Below, piece by piece: positions 24,635-33,763 of a stretch of DNA of 64,000 bases. The translations under genes and the position numbers were made by a program. The DNA comes from Oscillatoriales cyanobacterium USR001. GTDB taxonomy: Bacteria > Cyanobacteriota > Cyanobacteriia > Cyanobacteriales > Microcoleaceae. The notes beneath the pieces were generated by a model. It did no database searches and had not been told where the DNA came from. It worked only from the letters and a program-made list of their open reading frames with translations. Every line of letters begins with the position of its first letter. Positions within the stretch are counted from its first letter, which is position 1. Location of the stretch: NCBI GenBank assembly GCA_001698425.1, contig MBRE01000059.1, positions 55,551 through 119,550 on the forward strand. Reading direction: 5' to 3'.

Positions 24635-25561
24635 TTATTTAGGTAAAGAATTCTGGAAATTCGTTGGACCCGTGTAACCAGATACCTGAGCCAGCTTTTC
24701 CAAAGTTTGCGTACCCTCATATAACTTACCGTTAATGTCCCAAGTCGGAAAGCCTTGAATTTTCGCGGCTTGACAAAGTTTAGGTCGGGCATTTTTACCC
24801 TTGGCATCGCATTCAATGTAATTAATAATACTAGCTGCTTCTTTGCCAAAAAGCATTTTTTGTTCGTGACAATGGGGACACCAGTAAGCGCCATATTCTT
24901 TAACACCAATCTCGGTAAGATGTTTGGCTAAAGCTATTTCTGCCGGGCCAGAAACGGTGGTAACAGCAGGTGCAGCAATGCCCGGTGCTGAGTCAGAAAC
25001 GGTGGGGGCTGCACTGTTGTAAGCTCCTACAGCACCTGTCATTGTTACCATTGCTACTAGGGTTCCTGTAAAGAAAAGTTGTCCGATATCTTCCCATTCA
25101 TGGCCGATAATTGTGAGAACAAATAAGGCGATCGAGAACACTGCCGAACTGACACAATAAACGCATAAATCCCCGATTTGGAAAATCATTATATACATCA
25201 GGTAGGCACTGAAAATTGGCATGGCAATGGCGAGGCTAAAAATTCCCATCCAAGTCCAATTTTCTACTTGAGAACGGAGTCCTTTGTTTGTTTCAGGATT
25301 CAGTGCTAAGGGAGATACTGCTAATATTCCCATAGCTAAGTAAGCGGCAAAGCCTAATAAGCTTAAAGGTAATATGCCAAAAACAATGGAATAGGGGCTA
25401 TTGAGGACTTTTTCACAACCGCTAGTCGGACAAAGCACAGAACTTCCGGTTAATTTTGCTACTGTTAGATAGGCAGTTTCTAAGACACCGATCGCCGCGA
25501 TCGCGGCAATGATGATGCGTGACCAACGATGAATCCAAGGAGTTGAACGTCTGCGAACCAT
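24635..25561 (-). CDS. VKOR-thioredoxin fusion (disulfide-forming oxidoreductase)
   Basis: The N-terminal vitamin K epoxide reductase domain (~10-150) has four to five TM helices, the loop cysteines CPTSGCEKV and the CVYC active site. A C-terminal thioredoxin-like domain (~205-308) carries YWCPHC. This fusion, known from cyanobacteria and plants (LTO1 type), reoxidises its thioredoxin domain with quinone to form disulfides in lumenal or periplasmic proteins, including photosystem II parts. The length of 308 is typical. A purine-rich array lies just upstream of the start. Confidence 0.94.
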   Translation of the reverse strand: MVRRRSTPWIHRWSRIIIAAIAAIGVLETAYLTVAKLTGSSVLCPTSGCEKVLNSPYSIVFGILPLSLLGFAAYLAMGILAVSPLALNPETNKGLRSQVENWTWMGIFSLAIAMPIFSAYLMYIMIFQIGDLCVYCVSSAVFSIALFVLTIIGHEWEDIGQLFFTGTLVAMVTMTGAVGAYNSAAPTVSDSAPGIAAPAVTTVSGPAEIALAKHLTEIGVKEYGAYWCPHCHEQKMLFGKEAASIINYIECDAKGKNARPKLCQAAKIQGFPTWDINGKLYEGTQTLEKLAQVSGYTGPTNFQNSLPK

Positions 25562-25569
25562 AAGTCTAT

Positions 25570-25668
25570 TTTTTAAGAGAAGGAAGAGGGAAGAAGGAAG
25601 AAGGAAGAGGGAAGAAGGAAGAAGGAAGAAGGAAGAAGGAAGAAGGAAGAGGGAAGAAGGAAAAGGCT
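25570..25668. repeat. Purine-strand (GGAAGAA)n array upstream of VKOR gene
   Basis: About a dozen GGAAGAA/GGAAGAG units form ~100 bp of nearly pure purine on the plus strand. A similar array is at 37668-37780. Both lie directly 5' of minus-strand genes. The heptamer period matches the other arrays. Confidence 0.9.
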
Positions 25669-25703
25669 TTTGCTCATAGTAACTGGGAAATTAGGAAAAT
25701 TTC

Positions 25704-25755
25704 AGATAACAGTTAACAGATAACAGTTAACAGTTAACAGATAACAGTTAACAGA
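25704..25755. repeat. Heptamer tandem repeat array
   Basis: AACAGTT-type units with AACAGAT variants. The array supplies the TAA stop codon of the btpA gene. Confidence 0.85.
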
Positions 25756-26662
25756 GATGAGTTTTTCCAGTGACAATTCCTCGTAAAGTTTCAAGGTTTT
25801 GAGTTTTGAATTGTCCATCTTCTCCATTATTTCCCAAATTTCCAAGCTGCTCATTTCGCAGGGACAGACTGCGTTTTGTTGCTTCCACAAATTGACTTAC
25901 ACGAATTGGATCGATCGCTTGGTCAATCCGGCCATGTCTTTTGAGGGAACTAGAGACAATTACACCATCGGCCGCCGATATCAGACTAGGAATGTTTTCC
26001 CAATTAGCACCACTACCGATGAAAACTGGTGTACCTGCTGCGGCTGCTGAAGCTAATTCTAAATCCTCTAAATTCGGAGGACTACCAGTAGTCCAACCAG
26101 AAATAATTACAGCATCAGCTAAAGCACGTTCTATAGTTTCTTGAACGGCTGTAGTCAGATTGGGACTGCCCAAGGGTCGACCGTGTTTGACTAAGACATC
26201 TGCTAATATTTTGACATCGCTGCCCAATTCCCGCCGATAGCGTAGCAGTTGGTGAGCTTGTCCTTCAATTAATCCTTGATCGCAGGCCATGACACCGTTG
26301 AGGACGTTGACGCGGATGAATTGAGCTTGAGTACAGGAGGCGATCGCCATTGCACTTTTCGCATCATTCCGCAACACATTGATCCCAATGGGCAGTGTTA
26401 CTAAGTTCATAATCCGCTGTACGATCAGGGTCATGGCGCTGACCACTGCTGGATCTACCTCATCTTTGGCAAAAGGAGCGTCGAAAAAATTCTCGACTAT
26501 AATACCGTTTACGCCACCGGAAGCCAGGGCTGTAGCCTCTTGCTCGGCTCTCCCGATAATGGCTTTGAGATTTCCCCCCCAACGCACAGAAGTGGGTAGC
26601 GGTTGCAAATGTACAACGCCAATAATCGGGTTCGGTGTTTTGAATATTTGTTTTAAGTCCAC
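25748..26662 (-). CDS. btpA: BtpA family photosystem I biogenesis protein
   Basis: BtpA is a thylakoid-associated protein needed for stable photosystem I reaction-centre accumulation in Synechocystis; the wider family has a TIM-barrel fold. The family start FKTPNPIIGVVHLQPLPTS is visible, followed by GGVNGIIVENFFDAPF, NVLRNDAKSAM and ADGVIVSSSLK. No ATG is available. The GTG at 26662 gives the family-like VDLKQIF start; upstream in-frame GTG/TTG codons (to 26683) would add seven residues. The C-terminal stop is inside a heptamer repeat. Confidence 0.9.
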   Translation of the reverse strand: MDLKQIFKTPNPIIGVVHLQPLPTSVRWGGNLKAIIGRAEQEATALASGGVNGIIVENFFDAPFAKDEVDPAVVSAMTLIVQRIMNLVTLPIGINVLRNDAKSAMAIASCTQAQFIRVNVLNGVMACDQGLIEGQAHQLLRYRRELGSDVKILADVLVKHGRPLGSPNLTTAVQETIERALADAVIISGWTTGSPPNLEDLELASAAAAGTPVFIGSGANWENIPSLISAADGVIVSSSLKRHGRIDQAIDPIRVSQFVEATKRSLSLRNEQLGNLGNNGEDGQFKTQNLETLRGIVTGKTHLC

Positions 26663-27039
26663 TGGTTTACCTGAAACCACCAAATTGTAAGCGGATTTTA
26701 GATTTTAGATTTTAGATTTTAGATTGATTACCTGTTTCCAGGCGCGCTGAGACTTTAGAACTGGGTCGCTGTGTAGCGAAAGCATCTAAAATCGACTTTT
26801 CTACAATCTAAAATATTTCCCTCAGTTTTGACATTTTAACCCTTGAGGGTGTGGGATTTAATTGGATTTTACCAAAAACTTGACGGGGGGAACATCCCAA
26901 TTTTGCACCTATGGAAATACTCCCTATTGCAGCCTTGACTTTAATGGCGAACTGTAGTATATCTGCGATCGCTTTGATAATTGTCAAAAATACTAAACCA
27001 GTAAAAATATTTGAAATCCACAAATTGAGAATTTTTGTC
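26663..27039. other. Intergenic region with (GATTTTA)n array
   Basis: A short GATTTTA heptamer array lies at about 26693-26725, just upstream of btpA. The rest shows no clear gene. An in-frame upstream extension of the kinase gene (from 26911) is hydrophobic but does not match the family's usual N-terminus and is probably not translated. Confidence 0.5.
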
Positions 27040-27933
27040 GTGAACTACTGCATCAATTTCAAATGTCAAAATCGCCAAAATTCCGATTTAGCTAAACAGT
27101 GTCAAACTTGCGGGACAAACTTACTAATTAACCATCGCTATCGGCTTCTAAAACCCCTAAGATCCTTAACATTAGGACATCCTACAGAAATTTTTGAGGC
27201 AGAAGATTGGGGGACAGGTGAACAAGAATGGGGAACTCGCAAAGTTATCAAGGTGCTAAAATTTCCCAACAATACCAATTTACTTCAACTATTTAAACAA
27301 GAAGCGCGAGTATTAATTTGGCTAAGAAATCCAGCAATTCCCAGAGTTGCACCAGATGGATATTTCTCTATTTTGTTTGATGATAACTCTCAACAATTTC
27401 CCTGTTTAGCGATGGAAAAAATACTCGGTGAAAACTTAGCTTTATGGCTAGAAAAAAATCAACATATTTCTCAAGAAATAGCGATAAATTGGCTACAACA
27501 ACTGACGGAAATTTTGTGCAATATCCATAGCTATCAAATTATCCACCGCGATATTAAACCATCAAATATCATACTTCAGCCTAATGGAAAACTGGCATTA
27601 ATTGATTTTGGTAGCGTCAAAATAGAAAATAGTGAAAATATCCCAGTGGGTTCCTTGGGCTACGCCGCACCCGAACAAATTGCGGGGAAAGCTGTGCCGC
27701 AATCTGATTTTTTTGCCTTGGGCCGTACCCTAGTTCACTTACTAACAGGACAATCTCCCTTAGATTTTCCTATAAATCAAGGAAAAAACCAAATCATTTG
27801 GTATAATAGCAGTATTAATATTGAAAAATCTTTAGCAAATTTGCTTAATAAAATGATGAATTCTCAACCAGAAAAGCGCCCCAAAAATACTCGATCGATT
27901 AGTAAAAGCCTAAATAATATCAAAATACGATAG
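27040..27933 (+). CDS. Serine/threonine protein kinase with N-terminal zinc ribbon
   Basis: Starting at the GTG at 27040 gives the standard cyanobacterial N-terminus VNYCINFKC...CQTCG, a four-Cys zinc ribbon (Cys4, 9, 21, 24). The Hanks-type kinase domain follows. The catalytic loop HRDIKPSNI and the metal-binding DFGSVK are intact, as is the activation segment GSLGYAAPEQ. An ATG at 26911 is in frame but would add 43 unrelated residues. The kinase lacks a C-terminal sensor or TM domain; it ends soon after the kinase fold (297 residues). Substrates are unknown. Confidence 0.9.
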   Translation: MNYCINFKCQNRQNSDLAKQCQTCGTNLLINHRYRLLKPLRSLTLGHPTEIFEAEDWGTGEQEWGTRKVIKVLKFPNNTNLLQLFKQEARVLIWLRNPAIPRVAPDGYFSILFDDNSQQFPCLAMEKILGENLALWLEKNQHISQEIAINWLQQLTEILCNIHSYQIIHRDIKPSNIILQPNGKLALIDFGSVKIENSENIPVGSLGYAAPEQIAGKAVPQSDFFALGRTLVHLLTGQSPLDFPINQGKNQIIWYNSSINIEKSLANLLNKMMNSQPEKRPKNTRSISKSLNNIKIR

Positions 27934-28025
27934 AATAGATATGGTTTCGCCCTATTACGATCGCGGATTTTATGGATTACACGGATTACACGGATTAGTT
28001 AGAGGAATCTGTAAAATCTGTGTAT

Positions 28026-28095
28026 CCCTATTACCAATTACCCATTACCAATTACCCATTACCAATTACCCATTACTAATTACCCATTACCAATT
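28026..28095. repeat. Tandem CCAATTACCCATTA array
   Basis: Five or so 14-bp units (two heptamers, TACCAAT and TACCCAT) run up to the start codon of the phosphatase gene and cover its normal ribosome-binding position. Confidence 0.85.
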
Positions 28096-28097
28096 TT

Positions 28098-28988
28098 ATG
28101 TTATATATTTCGGATAACCAAGACCAAAAAATTCGCATCCTGATGCGCGACTGCGGCCAACAGGCGCAAAAAATGGCACTCGAACCCTTTGAGATTTCTG
28201 AAAAGGGACCAAATGACTATGTAACAAATATAGACCAATGCTTAGACAAACAACTCACCGCAGGCTTTTTGCAACTTTTTCCTGAAGATGGGATAATCAC
28301 CGAAGAAAATCCTCTTTCCCGAACAGCATTTAATGAAAATTATCCCCGAATTTGGTGTATAGATCCCTTAGATGGAACTGAAGATTTTATTCAAAAGAAA
28401 CTTTATTATTCAGTAATGGTTGGTTTATTATCTAATAATGAACCGATTGCCGGCTGGATTTACGCCCCCACTTTTGACAAGATGTATTGGGGAGGTAAAA
28501 ATTGGGGACTATTTCAAACTGTAGGAGATGAAAATTCACAACCATTAGCGATCGCGTCACCGCCACCGATCGCCCGCGAGAATTGTAAAATTATTTTAGG
28601 AGATAAAGACCAAAAAAACTTCGGTCCTGCGATCGCGCAACAAATTCCCGGAGTCCAATTTTATTCCCTCGGTAGTTTTGGCCTCAAAGTTATCGAAATT
28701 ATTGAAGGTAAAGCCGGTCTATACCTTTACTTCAACGGTAGAGTAAAACTCTGGGATACTGTCGGTCCTTTAGCCTTAGCCAAAGCCGCAGGACTAATCT
28801 GTTGCGACTTAGACGGCGAACCTTTAAAATGGACAGCCGATAGTATTGACCCTGTAACACTCACTCACAAACAAGCGATCGCGATCGGTTGGCCAGAATA
28901 TATAGAATTATTGCCTAAGTTGCGTAAAATCAAGACTCTCAGCCATCTTCTTCCTTCTTCCTTAGCTGATACCTTGTCGATATTTTAA
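28098..28988 (+). CDS. 3'(2'),5'-bisphosphate nucleotidase / inositol monophosphatase family protein (CysQ-like)
   Basis: This Li-sensitive phosphatase superfamily member of 296 residues has metal-binding motifs GIITEEN (~75-81), WCIDPLDGTEDF (~92-103) and the C-terminal LWDTVGPLAL (~220-229). The likely reaction is dephosphorylation of 3'-phosphoadenosine-5'-phosphate in sulphur metabolism; inositol phosphatase activity cannot be excluded. The start lies immediately after a tandem repeat array, so translation initiation may be weak or repeat-dependent. Confidence 0.87.
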   Translation: MLYISDNQDQKIRILMRDCGQQAQKMALEPFEISEKGPNDYVTNIDQCLDKQLTAGFLQLFPEDGIITEENPLSRTAFNENYPRIWCIDPLDGTEDFIQKKLYYSVMVGLLSNNEPIAGWIYAPTFDKMYWGGKNWGLFQTVGDENSQPLAIASPPPIARENCKIILGDKDQKNFGPAIAQQIPGVQFYSLGSFGLKVIEIIEGKAGLYLYFNGRVKLWDTVGPLALAKAAGLICCDLDGEPLKWTADSIDPVTLTHKQAIAIGWPEYIELLPKLRKIKTLSHLLPSSLADTLSIF

Positions 28989-29076
28989 TACTTAATTAAA
29001 CTATGCTAAAGTTAAGTGTTGCCACACCGTTCCGATCAATTGACAAAACTAGATAATTTACGGAGGAGATAGAGTC

Positions 29077-29358
29077 GTGTCTGTCGAGACTATTGAAAAG
29101 CGTTCAACAGTCCGCAAAATTGCACCGCGTTATCGTGTTTTGCTCCACAATGATGACTTCAATTCTATGGAGTATGTGGTGCAGACTTTGATGCACACAG
29201 TACCTAGTCTAACTCAGCCACAGGCTGTGAATATTATGATGGAAGCTCACACTAATGGGTTAGCGGTGGTGATTATTTGCGCTCAGGAGCACGCAGAATT
29301 TTACTGCGAAACGCTGAAAAATCACGGACTAATTAGCACAATTGAGCCTGATGAGTAA
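29077..29358 (+). CDS. clpS: ATP-dependent Clp protease adaptor ClpS
   Basis: ClpS delivers N-degron substrates to ClpAP/ClpCP. The 93-residue protein has the LLHNDDFNSMEYVVQTL core, with the Asn-Asp-Asp N-end residue pocket, and IICAQEHAEFYCETLKNHGL. The GTG start is preceded by a strong GGAGGAG sequence at the right distance. The CPBP protease gene follows 56 bp downstream on the same strand. Confidence 0.95.
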   Translation: MSVETIEKRSTVRKIAPRYRVLLHNDDFNSMEYVVQTLMHTVPSLTQPQAVNIMMEAHTNGLAVVIICAQEHAEFYCETLKNHGLISTIEPDE

Positions 29359-29414
29359 ATAAAATTGCCAAACATTGAAATGTAACCAGAAATGATATGA
29401 AATAGGGCGTGAAA

Positions 29415-30248
29415 ATGGCAAATTTTGTAAAAATAGCTGGCTACCCGGTACTTTTAAGGGTGGCTGTTTTTTTAGTTAGTTTAAGTTTGTTTTGGCTACC
29501 TTTGGCTGCACCAATTTATTTACTGGTTAAGGATAGTAATTTGGTAACTATTCTGACTATGGGATTGCTATTTGTGGAGTTTATTTTTCTAGTACGATGG
29601 TGGGGTTTTTCTGTTTATCAACAGAGTGATTTGCTCAAAAGTTATGGTTTGATTGGCACTCGCCAAAATGGTTTAGATATTGTGTTTGGGTTGATGATTG
29701 GTGGTTTAGTTACTTTTAGTTTGTTTGGCTTAGAAGGGTTATTTGGTTGGTTGAGTTGGCAAGGTAATGATGCTTTACCGAGGTTGATTTTGGAAGGTAT
29801 GGCGACGGCTTTGGGTGTGGGTTTTGCGGAGGAGTTGGTGTTTCGAGGTTGGCTGTTGAATGAGTTGGAGAGGGATTATAATTTAAGGGTGGCTCTGTGG
29901 GTGAATGGGATGGTGTTTGCCTTATCTCATTTTTTGAAGCCGCTGTCGGAAATGTTGCGAACTTGGCCGCAGTTTCCGGGTTTGTTGTTGTTAGGTTTAA
30001 TTTTGGTTTGGGGAAAGCGATCGCGTGGAGGTGGTTTGGGTTTACCGATTGGTTTTCATGCTGGTTTGATCTGGAGTTATTATATTATTAATGTGGGAAA
30101 TTTGGTGAGTTATTCTGGTGTTGTTCCTGATTGGATTACGGGGGTGAATCGGAATCCTTTGGCGGGTGCGATCGGATTGATATTTTTGGGGGGATTGGCC
30201 TTGGGGATGCGGAAGTTTTTTGGTGTGGAAAAGTTGGGGATGAAGTAG
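29415..30248 (+). CDS. CPBP family intramembrane metalloprotease
   Basis: This polytopic membrane protein of 277 residues belongs to the CAAX-protease/bacteriocin-processing family. Motif 1 EELVFRGWLLNELE carries the catalytic Glu pair and Arg, motif 2 is FALSHF (His), and a third His is in GFHAGLIW. About seven to eight TM helices are predicted. The ATG at 29415 is preferred to the GTG at 29409 because AGGG lies about 7 nt before it. The substrate is unknown; cyanobacterial members are mostly uncharacterised. Confidence 0.88.
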   Translation: MANFVKIAGYPVLLRVAVFLVSLSLFWLPLAAPIYLLVKDSNLVTILTMGLLFVEFIFLVRWWGFSVYQQSDLLKSYGLIGTRQNGLDIVFGLMIGGLVTFSLFGLEGLFGWLSWQGNDALPRLILEGMATALGVGFAEELVFRGWLLNELERDYNLRVALWVNGMVFALSHFLKPLSEMLRTWPQFPGLLLLGLILVWGKRSRGGGLGLPIGFHAGLIWSYYIINVGNLVSYSGVVPDWITGVNRNPLAGAIGLIFLGGLALGMRKFFGVEKLGMK

Positions 30249-30332
30249 AAGTGAATTGGTTGAATATCTATATAGAATCCCAGCATTGTTACACGGCTTC
30301 GCGGCTAAATCTTATTTCTGTTTGTACTACTC

Positions 30333-30341
30333 TGCTATAAT
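30333..30341 (+). promoter_or_regulatory. Extended -10 promoter of the HEPN operon
   Basis: TGCTATAAT provides TATAAT at 30336-30341 with a TGn extension, 41 nt before the HEPN ATG. No consensus -35 is seen. An AAAAGGAG lies at 30349-30356, too far (25 nt) from the ATG for a normal ribosome site. Confidence 0.55.
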
Positions 30342-30381
30342 CTTCCTCAAAAGGAGTTTACAGTAAGTTTTGATGATATAA

Positions 30382-30840
30382 ATGAATCAGGTCGTTATTA
30401 CAGATACAATGCAAGAGTCCTTTTCCAACTCAGCAGGCAGGCATCTACAGGATGCGAAAATTCTCTTGGAAAGACAACGCGGGGACAACGCCGTTTACCT
30501 CGCGGGCTATGTTGTAGAATGTTGCTTTAAGCTTCTGGTAGAGCAATACTTTAAGAAGAATAAAGGTGCGGTAAAGAAGTATGGACACGACGTTACTGAA
30601 CTTGAGGGAAGGGCAATGGAACGGTTGCGGGTTCTCTATCCCATTTTGGATAGACAACTTCCTGCTTCACGAATAGTTGATACTGTTCTAGCTCAAGATC
30701 ACCCAGAAAGGAGATACGCCAAGTCTCAGCTTTGGACTGAGGATCAAGCAAATTTAGCTGTTCAACGTGCCGAAGACATTTACCGACAAATAATCCCAAA
30801 ATTAGTGTTAAACGGCTCAATTTCTAGCAAGGATATTTAA
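30382..30840 (+). CDS. HEPN domain protein, first gene of three-gene operon
   Basis: The 152-residue helical protein has the HEPN hallmark YLAGYVVECCFKLLVEQYF (~46-64) and a later KKYGHDVTELEG, in which His fits the end of the domain. HEPN proteins are RNases or RNA-binding helpers widespread in toxin-antitoxin and defence systems. A canonical Rx4-6H RNase motif is not obvious, so this one may be non-catalytic. The next gene begins 6 nt after its stop, and the ribosome-binding AAGGA for that gene lies inside this one. Confidence 0.82.
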   Translation: MNQVVITDTMQESFSNSAGRHLQDAKILLERQRGDNAVYLAGYVVECCFKLLVEQYFKKNKGAVKKYGHDVTELEGRAMERLRVLYPILDRQLPASRIVDTVLAQDHPERRYAKSQLWTEDQANLAVQRAEDIYRQIIPKLVLNGSISSKDI

Positions 30841-30846
30841 CCAATT

Positions 30847-32220
30847 ATGATCAGTTTTGGTGAAACTTTTGATAAAGTGCAAGAATGCTTTAGGGAAACA
30901 AGTATTTTATCTGAACTTGTGCCTAAGCTTCAGTCTGTCACCATTATTCGTGATGTTAATGGAAAAATTAGACTTTTTCTTGATCTATCTGAAGGACAAA
31001 AAACACAAGAAGTTAATACAACTGACCTTAATAAGCTTCTTTATGAAAAGCTTGGACCTTATTACGGCAATGATATCTGGTTGCCAGCAGGAGAAAAGGA
31101 TGGTTATAAAGCCTTAATTGATACTATCAAGGATGAAAGGGAATTTGCATCTTGGGATGATGAATCAGAGGTGCTGCGTTGGTATATTCTTGAGCGTCAT
31201 ATTGCTAAACAGGCATGGACAGATAAGAAGGTAGGTGAACCACCTTGGAAAAAGGAATTCGTTGATCAAAAGCATAAGCCTGCAATCATATCTTTTTTCT
31301 CCTTCAAAGGAGGTGTGGGACGAACCACTACCCTCGTTGCTACGGCATTGACTTTAGCTCGTAACGGTCATCGAGTTGCTATTGTTGATCTCGATTTAGA
31401 AGCACCCGGTCTTGCTACAATTTTTTCACCCGATCACCCTAATAATCTTGGTGTAATTGATTATTTATTGGAAAAGAAGATTCAAGGAAAGGATTGGAAA
31501 CTTAGCACTCATCTCATATCTATTAATGACCAGAAGTTGCTAGGAGATGATGGCGAAACCCTGAAATTACTTCCGGCGGGAACAGTAGATCAAGATTACT
31601 TAGAAAAATTAGCCAGATTGGACTTTCAGAACCTTGTCGATGGTGAACTGCAAAGTACAATGCAAAATATGTTAAAAGAATTAGAAAGTGCTGCAAAACC
31701 TTTAGATTTTATCTTGATGGATGCACGGGCTGGTTTTCACGATATTGGTGGTTTAGCGATCGCGAATCTTTCCCATGCAGGAGTCATCTTTGGTACTCAA
31801 TCAGGTCAAAGTTGGGCGGGACTGACTCATGTTATCCGCCATTTAGGAAGCCCTGGAGTTGATAAGCGTTTACCGTTGATTCTCGTACATTCGATGGCTC
31901 CCGCGTTAACAATACAGGACAGAGAAAAAGAGTTAACAGAATTTCGAGAGCAAGCCTACACGATTTTTCAAGAGAATTATTACTTTGAAGATGAAACTGT
32001 TCCTAATCCAAATACAGATAACACAGATCAGCCATTTAAACCTTTTGTGATACCATATAAGGAGAGCCTACGCGGGGATATTGCCCTTTCCCTTAACTCA
32101 ACCCCAGAAGCCTCTAATCGACTGTCAGAACTAATAAGGATTATGACTAATTCTCCTTATCAGGAGATTGCCGAAAAGTTATGTTTAATTTTTGGGCGTG
32201 AATTTAAAAAAACTAGCTAA
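30847..32220 (+). CDS. ParA/MinD-like ATPase with variant KGGVGRTT Walker A
   Basis: Of 457 residues, the first ~145 form an N-terminal domain I do not recognise. A deviant Walker A loop follows, FSFKGGVGRTTTL (~151-163), and VAIVDLDLEAPG (~177-188). The second lysine of the usual KGGVGKTT is replaced by Arg, a variant that recurs in accessory, non-partitioning ParA-like proteins. The signature Lys154 is kept. No ParB or centromere-like repeat is nearby, so plasmid partition is unlikely. It is tightly coupled between the HEPN gene (6 nt) and the P-loop ATPase gene (9 nt). Confidence 0.88.
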   Translation: MISFGETFDKVQECFRETSILSELVPKLQSVTIIRDVNGKIRLFLDLSEGQKTQEVNTTDLNKLLYEKLGPYYGNDIWLPAGEKDGYKALIDTIKDEREFASWDDESEVLRWYILERHIAKQAWTDKKVGEPPWKKEFVDQKHKPAIISFFSFKGGVGRTTTLVATALTLARNGHRVAIVDLDLEAPGLATIFSPDHPNNLGVIDYLLEKKIQGKDWKLSTHLISINDQKLLGDDGETLKLLPAGTVDQDYLEKLARLDFQNLVDGELQSTMQNMLKELESAAKPLDFILMDARAGFHDIGGLAIANLSHAGVIFGTQSGQSWAGLTHVIRHLGSPGVDKRLPLILVHSMAPALTIQDREKELTEFREQAYTIFQENYYFEDETVPNPNTDNTDQPFKPFVIPYKESLRGDIALSLNSTPEASNRLSELIRIMTNSPYQEIAEKLCLIFGREFKKTS

Positions 32221-32229
32221 ATTAAAACT

Positions 32230-33729
32230 ATGAGTAAATTTAATAAACAAAAACTACTAGAATTAATCCAAGAAATCGCCCCCGGTCTGGCGACGGCTGA
32301 ACACGAAAGCAATGACGATGAGAAATTCTTAAAAAATTTCTTGCCGATCCCAAATTATCGCTATGCTTTAGAACCAAGTGTTTTGTTAATCCAAGGAGGA
32401 CGTGGAGTAGGAAAAACAGAATTATTCCGTTTATTAGCAATTCCTTCAGGACGCAAAGCATTAGTAGAAAGTTTGAACGTTAGAAGTTTACCTGATTTGG
32501 ATAGAACAACATGGATTGCTGGCTTTGGTCGTACTCGCACAGTCGAAAAGCGATTCCCCACACCAGACATCGTTGAAGGCCAAATGAATGGTGCTACAAA
32601 TATTGAATGGCGTAGTTTTTGGATCGGTTTGATGTTAGGCGTGATCCTACAGCAAGAAGATTTTACTCTAAAAGATTTTTTGCTAGAAGAAATAAAACTA
32701 AAAATAGTTAATCTTCTCAAAAATAAATTATCTCTTTTATCAGATTGGTTGCCTCTGGCAAAAGATAATTTGCAAAAATTAAATTATGTCTTAGATAAAT
32801 TAGATGAAAAACTGATTGAAAAAGATGAGTGGTTGTTTGTTACTTATGACGAATTAGATCGGTTAGTTCCTTCCTACACTGCCTTAGTAAGTCCCATCCG
32901 TGAACTTTTAGCTTTGTGGCTCGATCGTTCGCGGCGTTGGGAAAGAATACGCCCTAAAATCTTTTTGCGTACCGATCTATTTAGACAGGAAATTTTGAAT
33001 TTTCCTGATGCTTCTAAACTACAAAGCCATCTAGTTCGCTTGGAATGGGAACATAGATGGCTTTATCAACTTTTAATCAAGCGTCTAGCGAACTCTGGGG
33101 ATGAAATGAGAGAATATTTGCAAAACATCCCAGGGTTGATTCTTGAAAACAACACTAGCTTGGGATGGACGGTAAACTTAAACGAAAAATTGTTTGAAGA
33201 ACTGATCGAAAAAATGATTGGCAAGTATATGGGAGCTAACGCGACAAAAGGAATTACCTATCGTTGGATTCCTAATCACCTTCAGGATGCTGGTAATCAA
33301 ATTGCCCCACGCTCTTTTCTGAAGTTATTTGCATTAGCCGCAAAATATAGAAGCGACCCGACCTCTATTTTTGAAGAAAGTACAACACTTTTGCAACCCT
33401 CTGACTTACAGGGGGCTTTAATGGATACTTCAGGCGATCGCATTAGGGAATTACAAGAGGAGTATCCTTGGTTAGAATCTCTAAAAACTAGCTTAAAAGG
33501 TCTGGATGCTCCCATACCAAAAGACAAATTTTTAGATGCTGTAAACTCAACTAAATGGAGTGAAACGCCTGAGAAAAAACCTCCAGCAACAGACCCCGAA
33601 GAAATTTTGCAATATTTACTTCAACTTGGGGTTGTAGAAAGTCGTAATGATGGACGTATTAATATGCCTGAGATCTATTTGTATGGATTTGGGGTAAAAC
33701 GGAAAGGAGGAGTCAAACGGCCAAAGTAA
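32230..33729 (+). CDS. P-loop ATPase, third gene of HEPN-KGGVGR operon
   Basis: This 499-residue STAND/AAA-like ATPase has Walker A IQGGRGVGKTE (~54-64), Walker B LFVTYDELDR (~201-210) and a sensor-like KIFLRTDLFR (~244-253). It is followed by a helical C-terminal half that contains GITYRWIPNHLQDAGNQIAP. The C-terminal region looks like a winged-helix module (EEILQYLLQLGVVESRNDGR). There is no recognised effector domain or membrane segment. The start is 9 nt after the ParA-like stop, and no further co-directional gene follows. Probable role: the switch or sensor of the operon, by inference. Confidence 0.8.
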   Translation: MSKFNKQKLLELIQEIAPGLATAEHESNDDEKFLKNFLPIPNYRYALEPSVLLIQGGRGVGKTELFRLLAIPSGRKALVESLNVRSLPDLDRTTWIAGFGRTRTVEKRFPTPDIVEGQMNGATNIEWRSFWIGLMLGVILQQEDFTLKDFLLEEIKLKIVNLLKNKLSLLSDWLPLAKDNLQKLNYVLDKLDEKLIEKDEWLFVTYDELDRLVPSYTALVSPIRELLALWLDRSRRWERIRPKIFLRTDLFRQEILNFPDASKLQSHLVRLEWEHRWLYQLLIKRLANSGDEMREYLQNIPGLILENNTSLGWTVNLNEKLFEELIEKMIGKYMGANATKGITYRWIPNHLQDAGNQIAPRSFLKLFALAAKYRSDPTSIFEESTTLLQPSDLQGALMDTSGDRIRELQEEYPWLESLKTSLKGLDAPIPKDKFLDAVNSTKWSETPEKKPPATDPEEILQYLLQLGVVESRNDGRINMPEIYLYGFGVKRKGGVKRPK

Positions 33730-33763
33730 GATTAGAGAAAAGCGCAAGAAAGCGTGACTCTTT

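Noticed and set aside
26911..27039. Long N-terminal extension of the Ser/Thr kinase from the ATG at 26911
   Set aside because: The GTG at 27040 gives the family-typical zinc-ribbon start; the 43 upstream residues are hydrophobic and unlike relatives.
30847..32220. ParA-like gene as a plasmid or chromosome partition gene
   Set aside because: Walker A is the KGGVGR variant, no parB or iteron/centromere repeats are nearby, and it is embedded between HEPN and P-loop genes.
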